From: Sulfurimonas sp.
GTDB taxonomy: Bacteria; Campylobacterota; Campylobacteria; Campylobacterales; Sulfurimonadaceae
Direction: 5' to 3'
Length of the DNA stretch: 37,538 nucleotides
NCBI GenBank assembly: GCA_015488615.1
Contig: WFNM01000005.1
Span: 1-37,538 of the forward strand
Below the pieces are notes generated by a model that was not told the DNA's origin, did no database searches, and saw only the letters and a list, made by a program, of their open reading frames with translations. Below, one piece after another: positions 33,207 to 37,538 of the stretch. The translations under genes were made by a program, and so were the position numbers. The first letter of the stretch is position 1. The number at the start of each line of letters is the position of its first letter.

Positions 33207-34385
33207 TTACCAACCTATCCCTAATTGAACCATATATCTTCTGTCTTCTAACTGTCCAACTTGAGAACCCAATTGCTCTTGATAGGTGGCAAATTGTAAT
33301 TTTAACACAGTGAGTTGTATATCAAGACCAGCAGTATAAGAACCCTGATAAAGTCCACTATTAAGTGTTAGCAAAAACCATGAGTTATCAATAACACCAG
33401 CACTTACACCAGCACGAATATGTTGCAACATATCAAACTCTATATTTGCATTATCATATTGGTCTTTACTATAATATGGATTATAGTTTCTTATTCTCAT
33501 CTGCTGTGCATTAAGAGCATCTACATAATCAAGTGAAACGGTAAGTGCATCTAACCAAGAGATTTCAGGCGAGACAGCTGCACCAAAATTGAGAGTCATA
33601 GGTTGTGCCCCATAGACATCTGCAAAGTTTAATGTTCCTATATTCATAAGACTCATACCAAAAGATGGATGCCAGAAAGTAAGAAATGAGGGTTCATATA
33701 AAAGACCTAAATCTATACCAAATCCTGAGTTATCCACTTCATAAGTATCTTGTATATAAGTTGCTAGGTCATCTTTATGCTGAAGAACTTCTGACTCGGT
33801 CAAACCAACTTCATAAGATTTTTGCTGCATATATGTAGCACCCACACCAAGTGTGAGACTACCCTCTAATACATTTTCTAATTTATAAGCAGCACCGAGT
33901 GTAATTCCATTATATACTCTAGCATGAAGTTCTAAAAGTCCATTTGTCCCTTCATTTGCATGAGGAATAAAGTTAATATCTCCAGAAGCTAAGATACCCA
34001 TAGAATATGCTATATTTGAATCAGTATGGTAAGAAAAAGAGCTATAGTTTGCTACATCTTCATTAAAAGCATCACCAGAGTACTTCTTCACTACATCTAT
34101 AACTTCAGTATCGTTAGCATCACTTATATCATTGAGAAAAGCTTGTGTTTTAGATGAACTTGTTACACTTAAACCTAAAAGTTCAACTTCCACCCCGTGT
34201 GATTTTTTGATATTAATAAGTCCTGCTGGATTGTAAAAAAGAGAACTTGAATAGCCACCAACCGCAGTATTTGCTGCACCAGCACCCATAATACGAGCAT
34301 CTTTATAGAGGAATTCTTGAATCGCCATATCTGCTTGAAGCAGAGAACTAAGTGCCATAAAAGAAAGTGGTATTAATCTTTTCAT
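33207..34385 (-). CDS. Outer-membrane beta-barrel protein, TraF/FadL-like
   Basis: A 392-residue exported protein with a Sec signal (cleavage after LLQA, about residue 18). The N-terminal ARIMGAGAANTAVGGYSSSLF and FYNPAGLINI match the FadL/TraF-like barrel entry, in which an NPAG turn is common. The rest alternates amphipathic strands (SLTLGVGATYMQQ, FGIDLGLLYEP, LTVSLDYVDA) and ends in VQLGIGW with a C-terminal aromatic, as outer-membrane barrels do. Annotated by family as TraF-like, it is not evidence of conjugation. It sits 10 bases downstream of the lipoprotein gene, so the two probably form one envelope module. Cargo or role unknown. Confidence 0.7.
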   Translation of the reverse strand: MKRLIPLSFMALSSLLQADMAIQEFLYKDARIMGAGAANTAVGGYSSSLFYNPAGLINIKKSHGVEVELLGLSVTSSSKTQAFLNDISDANDTEVIDVVKKYSGDAFNEDVANYSSFSYHTDSNIAYSMGILASGDINFIPHANEGTNGLLELHARVYNGITLGAAYKLENVLEGSLTLGVGATYMQQKSYEVGLTESEVLQHKDDLATYIQDTYEVDNSGFGIDLGLLYEPSFLTFWHPSFGMSLMNIGTLNFADVYGAQPMTLNFGAAVSPEISWLDALTVSLDYVDALNAQQMRIRNYNPYYSKDQYDNANIEFDMLQHIRAGVSAGVIDNSWFLLTLNSGLYQGSYTAGLDIQLTVLKLQFATYQEQLGSQVGQLEDRRYMVQLGIGW

Positions 34386-34395
34386 TTTTTATTCC

Positions 34396-35496
34396 TTACT
34401 TGCTTAGATAGTTCAATATATCTTGAACAGTCACATTTTGATCAGCACTCACACCTAAGTCTGTTTTGAATTGATTGACACTATCCATAATATCTGGATC
34501 ATTTGATACATTTGCAATAGCATCTGTTCCGCCATTAAGAGTATTCACTAAAAGGTCAGCGACATTTTGTGTGCTATTATTACCAAAATCTACTGGACAT
34601 GCATAACAACTTGATGAAACAGAATTTGCCATATCTATACTACCATCGCTATATTCAATGCCACTACAGTTCGCTTTACTTCCATTTACATCACAATAGC
34701 CATCTGTTAAAATAGTACTATTATTACTATCTCTTACACTATTTTTAGCCAATCTATAAAAGGTCTCACCTGATGGAGAGATAAGAGATAAAGCTGTTAC
34801 ATTATTCTCATTTATTGTAATATTTGATGCGCTTACAGTAAAATTATTTGGTAAAGTATTGTTTACATCAACAGCCCATGCAAGAGCATCTAAGCTAGCT
34901 TGCATATCTAATGGTGTAGTATCACTATTACTATCAAGAGAAGAGACTAAGGCATCTACATTCCCCGTTAAAAGTGTAATCGTATTCACTGTTTGCAATG
35001 TTTGGTTGAAACCTAAATAGAGACAAGCACTACTTAAACGTGTACTATCACTACTGTTAAGATCTGCTTGACTACATAAGCTATTAATAGTATTTTTTCC
35101 ATTATGTGCAATAGACTTAAGATAATAATTTTGTGCATCTTGTAAATAGACGGTCGCATTTGCACTTTTATCCTTATTAAAACTTGCAATAAAAGTTGAA
35201 AAAGTATTATTATTGCCAGATCCGCTTGTATTGTCAGCATCAATAATGATTTTCAATACATCACTTGCACTCAAGCCTGCTTTTCCCATATAAGCTGTTG
35301 CTAAGTTGTAATTTTTATCACTTTGTACAAATGCTGATGAACAGCTACCATTAAGAGCATCTATTGCTTGAGCATAGTTCCCCTTATCTAGTGAAAGTTG
35401 CACATTCATACGACATGTACTATCACTGTTACTGCCACATCCACTTAAAATAAGTGAAAGAGCTACTGAAGATGTTGCTAAAATTTTTCTTAACAT
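34396..35496 (-). CDS. Lipoprotein with TPR-like start, partner of the outer-membrane barrel
   Basis: A 366-residue lipoprotein with lipobox LILSGC (Cys20). The mature N-terminus (about 28-70) has two TPR-like helices (LDKGNYAQAIDALNGSCSS, KNYNLATAYMGKAG). The remainder is rich in Asn, Ser, Asp and Thr, with several Cys (at least seven outside the lipobox) that may form disulfides, and ends in VTVQDILNYLSK. I recognise no function. It has an AGGAG element ahead of ATG 35496 and sits 10 bases before the barrel gene, divergent from metH. The pattern suits a surface or periplasmic assembly partner of the barrel. Confidence 0.68.
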   Translation of the reverse strand: MLRKILATSSVALSLILSGCGSNSDSTCRMNVQLSLDKGNYAQAIDALNGSCSSAFVQSDKNYNLATAYMGKAGLSASDVLKIIIDADNTSGSGNNNTFSTFIASFNKDKSANATVYLQDAQNYYLKSIAHNGKNTINSLCSQADLNSSDSTRLSSACLYLGFNQTLQTVNTITLLTGNVDALVSSLDSNSDTTPLDMQASLDALAWAVDVNNTLPNNFTVSASNITINENNVTALSLISPSGETFYRLAKNSVRDSNNSTILTDGYCDVNGSKANCSGIEYSDGSIDMANSVSSSCYACPVDFGNNSTQNVADLLVNTLNGGTDAIANVSNDPDIMDSVNQFKTDLGVSADQNVTVQDILNYLSK

Positions 35497-35583
35497 ATTA
35501 AACTCCTATCTCGTTTTATATTTTTAATTATAGCTATAAAAATCTATATCTTTCTTAAAAGAATTTTTTATGCACAAAAATGA

Positions 35584-35589
35584 TAAAAT
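35584..35589 (+). promoter_or_regulatory. Candidate -10 box (TAAAAT) placed for a leaderless metH mRNA
   Basis: TAAAAT followed by TAAGCT and the metH ATG, giving six bases between the -10 box and the start codon, as for bioA. No Shine-Dalgarno is visible. Confidence 0.35.
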
Positions 35590-35595
35590 TAAGCT

Positions 35596-37538
35596 ATGAA
35601 TACTAAACAATACATTTTAGAGACAATAAAAAAACGTCCACTCATTATAGATGGTGCTATGGGTACACAGCTCCAACAACGAGATGATAAGATAAGTAAA
35701 GAGGCTTGGCAAGGCAATGAAGGGTGTAATGAACTACTCAATGTTACAGCACCTGAAATTCTCAGCGAAATATTTCATGCCTATCTTACTGCTGGTGCTG
35801 ACCTCATCACGACAAATACCTTTGGTTCTTTTTCTTGGGTATTAGATGAGTACCAGATAGGAGATCGTGCTTATGAGCTTACAAAGGCTGGAGCAGAGCT
35901 TGTAAAACAAAAGTGTATAGAGTTCTCAACACCTGAGCATCCGCGTTTTTGTCTTGGAAGTGTTGGACCTGGTACAAAACTTCCTTCACTTGGGCATATT
36001 ACTTATGATGAGATGTTTGCTGGATATACTGACTTTTGTAAGGCTCTTATAGATGGTGGGACAGATATATTTCTACTAGAAACTTGTCAAGACCCTCTGC
36101 AGATAAAAGCAGCTCTTCATGCTTGTCAAGAAGCAAATCGCCAGATGGAAACTGAACTGCCTATTATGATTTCTGTAACTATTGAGCTTAGTGGCACTAT
36201 GCTTATTGGTACTGATGCTACTACTATTGCCACTATTTTAGAGCCTTTTGACATCTTAAGTCTTGGTTTTAACTGTGGAACAGGTCCTGAACAGGTACTC
36301 AAACATGTCAAAACACTTTCAGAACTTTGGCACAAACCTATCTCTGTCCACTCAAATGCAGGTCTCCCACAAAATCGTGGAGGCTACACATACTATCCTA
36401 TGGGACCAGATGAATTTGTAGCACAACAAGAGAAGTTTTTAAACTATGATGGTGTGAGTTTCCTAGGTGGTTGTTGTGGAACTACACCGCAGCATATCCG
36501 TGCTCTTGTAAATGCGGTCACTGACAAAACACCAAAGGCAGCAACTGGAAGTCATGAGACTTCTATAGCCTCACTCTTTAACACTACACCACTCAAGCAA
36601 GAGCCTGCACCACTTCTTATGGGAGAGCGCTCAAACGCCACAGGAAGTAAAGCCTTTCGTGAACTCATTTTAGCTGAAGATTATGAGGGAACTCTCTCTG
36701 TCGCACAACAGCAAGTGCGTGCAGGTGCTCATATGATAGATGTCAATGTCGGCTTTGCAGGACGTGATGAAACTAAGGATATGACGGCTGTTATTGGGAT
36801 GTATAACCAGAAAATTGCACTGCCATTGATGCCGGACTCAACATCAACTAAAGGACTTGAAACAGCACTCAAACATATAGGTGGAAAACCAGTTTTAAAC
36901 TCTGTCAACCTTGAAGATGGTGAGCCAAAATTTGATGCAGTGTGTCAACTTGCTAAAAAGTTTGGTACCTCTCTTGTCTGTCTTACTATCGATGAAGTGG
37001 GAATGGCAAAAACTGTGGAAGATAAGCTCAAAGTAGCTGACCGTATCATCGACTTAGCGACTTCTAGACATGGACTCAAAAAAGAGGACTTAATCTTTGA
37101 TGTGCTTACTTTCACACTTGGAAGTGGAGATGAAGAGTACTGGGATGCTGGTATAAACACCATCGAAGCTATCCGTGCTCTTCGTAAAAAGCACCCAGAA
37201 GTAAGTGCGACTTTAGGTCTTTCAAACATCTCTTTTGGACTAGATAAAGATGCACGACCTTATCTTAACTCGATGTTTTTACACCACTGTATAGAAGCGG
37301 GGCTTACTTCTGTTATCATCAATGTAAAGCATATCATCCCATTAAATAAGATTCCCAAAGAAGAGCAAAAAATCTGTGATGACCTCATCTTCAACCGATT
37401 ACCTAAAGGTGAAGCACTCTTTGTTTTCATAGAGCACTTTTCCACAAAAGAAGCTGTGGATAATGATGCAGTAGATGAAGAGTACTTAGCAATGAATGAA
37501 GAGGAAAAAATAGCTAAACTTCTTATGGATGGAGATAA
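35596..37538 (+). CDS. metH: Cobalamin-dependent methionine synthase MetH (partial, continues beyond window)
   Basis: Translated here from ATG 35596 as 647 codons open at the window end; the track omits it. The homocysteine domain (about 1-310) carries the zinc ligands Cys227 (NCGTG) and Cys293/Cys294 (GGCCGTTP). The methyltetrahydrofolate (pterin-binding) domain starts near 340 with LLMGERSNATGSKAFRELI and extends to about 610. The cap/B12 region begins with MNEEEKIAKLL near the end. The B12-binding HxxG motif and AdoMet reactivation domain are outside, so completeness cannot be checked. It is a large single gene divergent from the envelope pair, with no clear ribosome binding site. Confidence 0.93.
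   Translation, partial: MNTKQYILETIKKRPLIIDGAMGTQLQQRDDKISKEAWQGNEGCNELLNVTAPEILSEIFHAYLTAGADLITTNTFGSFSWVLDEYQIGDRAYELTKAGAELVKQKCIEFSTPEHPRFCLGSVGPGTKLPSLGHITYDEMFAGYTDFCKALIDGGTDIFLLETCQDPLQIKAALHACQEANRQMETELPIMISVTIELSGTMLIGTDATTIATILEPFDILSLGFNCGTGPEQVLKHVKTLSELWHKPISVHSNAGLPQNRGGYTYYPMGPDEFVAQQEKFLNYDGVSFLGGCCGTTPQHIRALVNAVTDKTPKAATGSHETSIASLFNTTPLKQEPAPLLMGERSNATGSKAFRELILAEDYEGTLSVAQQQVRAGAHMIDVNVGFAGRDETKDMTAVIGMYNQKIALPLMPDSTSTKGLETALKHIGGKPVLNSVNLEDGEPKFDAVCQLAKKFGTSLVCLTIDEVGMAKTVEDKLKVADRIIDLATSRHGLKKEDLIFDVLTFTLGSGDEEYWDAGINTIEAIRALRKKHPEVSATLGLSNISFGLDKDARPYLNSMFLHHCIEAGLTSVIINVKHIIPLNKIPKEEQKICDDLIFNRLPKGEALFVFIEHFSTKEAVDNDAVDEEYLAMNEEEKIAKLLMDGD

Noticed and set aside
33207-34385. 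Conjugation system suggested by the TraF-like label
   Set aside because: No other transfer genes in the window; the protein is an outer-membrane barrel of the wider FadL/TraF-like group.

Overview
The window looks like chromosomal DNA of a sulfur-oxidising Campylobacterota (epsilonproteobacterial) species, most likely Sulfurimonas or a close relative. The evidence is a low-GC genome, compact gene packing, a soxCDYZ cluster separate from any soxXAB genes, NifS/NifU as the Fe-S assembly pair, an rnc-aroC pair, CcoG, many signalling genes, and GC-TATAAT type -10 boxes with poor -35 boxes. No phage, integrase, IS element, CRISPR array, rRNA or tRNA was recognised. Genus assignment is an inference from gene content, not a database match.

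Layout. 1-5.3 kb (minus strand): a DbpA-like RNA helicase (cut by the window edge), a TrmH/SpoU methyltransferase, a degenerate EAL-HDOD protein, a heavily deleted two-component system remnant on the plus strand, and a translationally coupled agmatinase/glutathionylspermidine-synthase-like pair. 5.3-14 kb: a secreted YfdX protein (+), then on the minus strand BioA, a split Aer-like pair (a PAS protein and an MCP with a CZB zinc domain), a CitE-like lyase overlapping a 2OG-Fe(II) oxygenase, and NifU and NifS separated by short palindromic repeats. 14-16.6 kb (+): an operon of FIST sensor, GGDEF diguanylate cyclase and a broken HD-GYP phosphodiesterase. 16.6-26 kb (+): an orphan gene, leuC, mobA, moaC, a DUF493 protein, a helical protein, a DUF2231 membrane protein, a RelE-like toxin with a 43-residue partner missing from the ORF track, soxC-soxD-soxY-soxZ, a MOSC protein and an unknown lipoprotein. 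27-35.5 kb (minus): aroC, rnc, a LapB-like TPR protein, an orphan, a YeiH transporter, ccoG, and a TraF/FadL-like outer-membrane barrel with a lipoprotein. 35.6 kb to the end (+): 5' two-thirds or so of a metH gene.

How the genes fit together. mobA, moaC, soxC (molybdoenzyme) and the MOSC protein form a molybdenum-cofactor theme around sulfur oxidation. NifS/NifU would supply Fe-S clusters to enzymes such as LeuC and CcoG. Two sensory loci, the PAS-MCP pair and the FIST-GGDEF operon, each carry a nine-base G (or C) homopolymer in the promoter region, next to a -10 box. This is the arrangement expected for promoter phase variation, which is common in host-associated Campylobacterota, and is the most interesting signal here. 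Two signalling systems are pseudogenes (the RR/HK remnant and the HD-GYP gene), suggesting recent pruning of signalling. The palindromic repeats around nifU show two compensatory base-pair changes between subtypes, pointing to a REP-like element whose hairpin matters.
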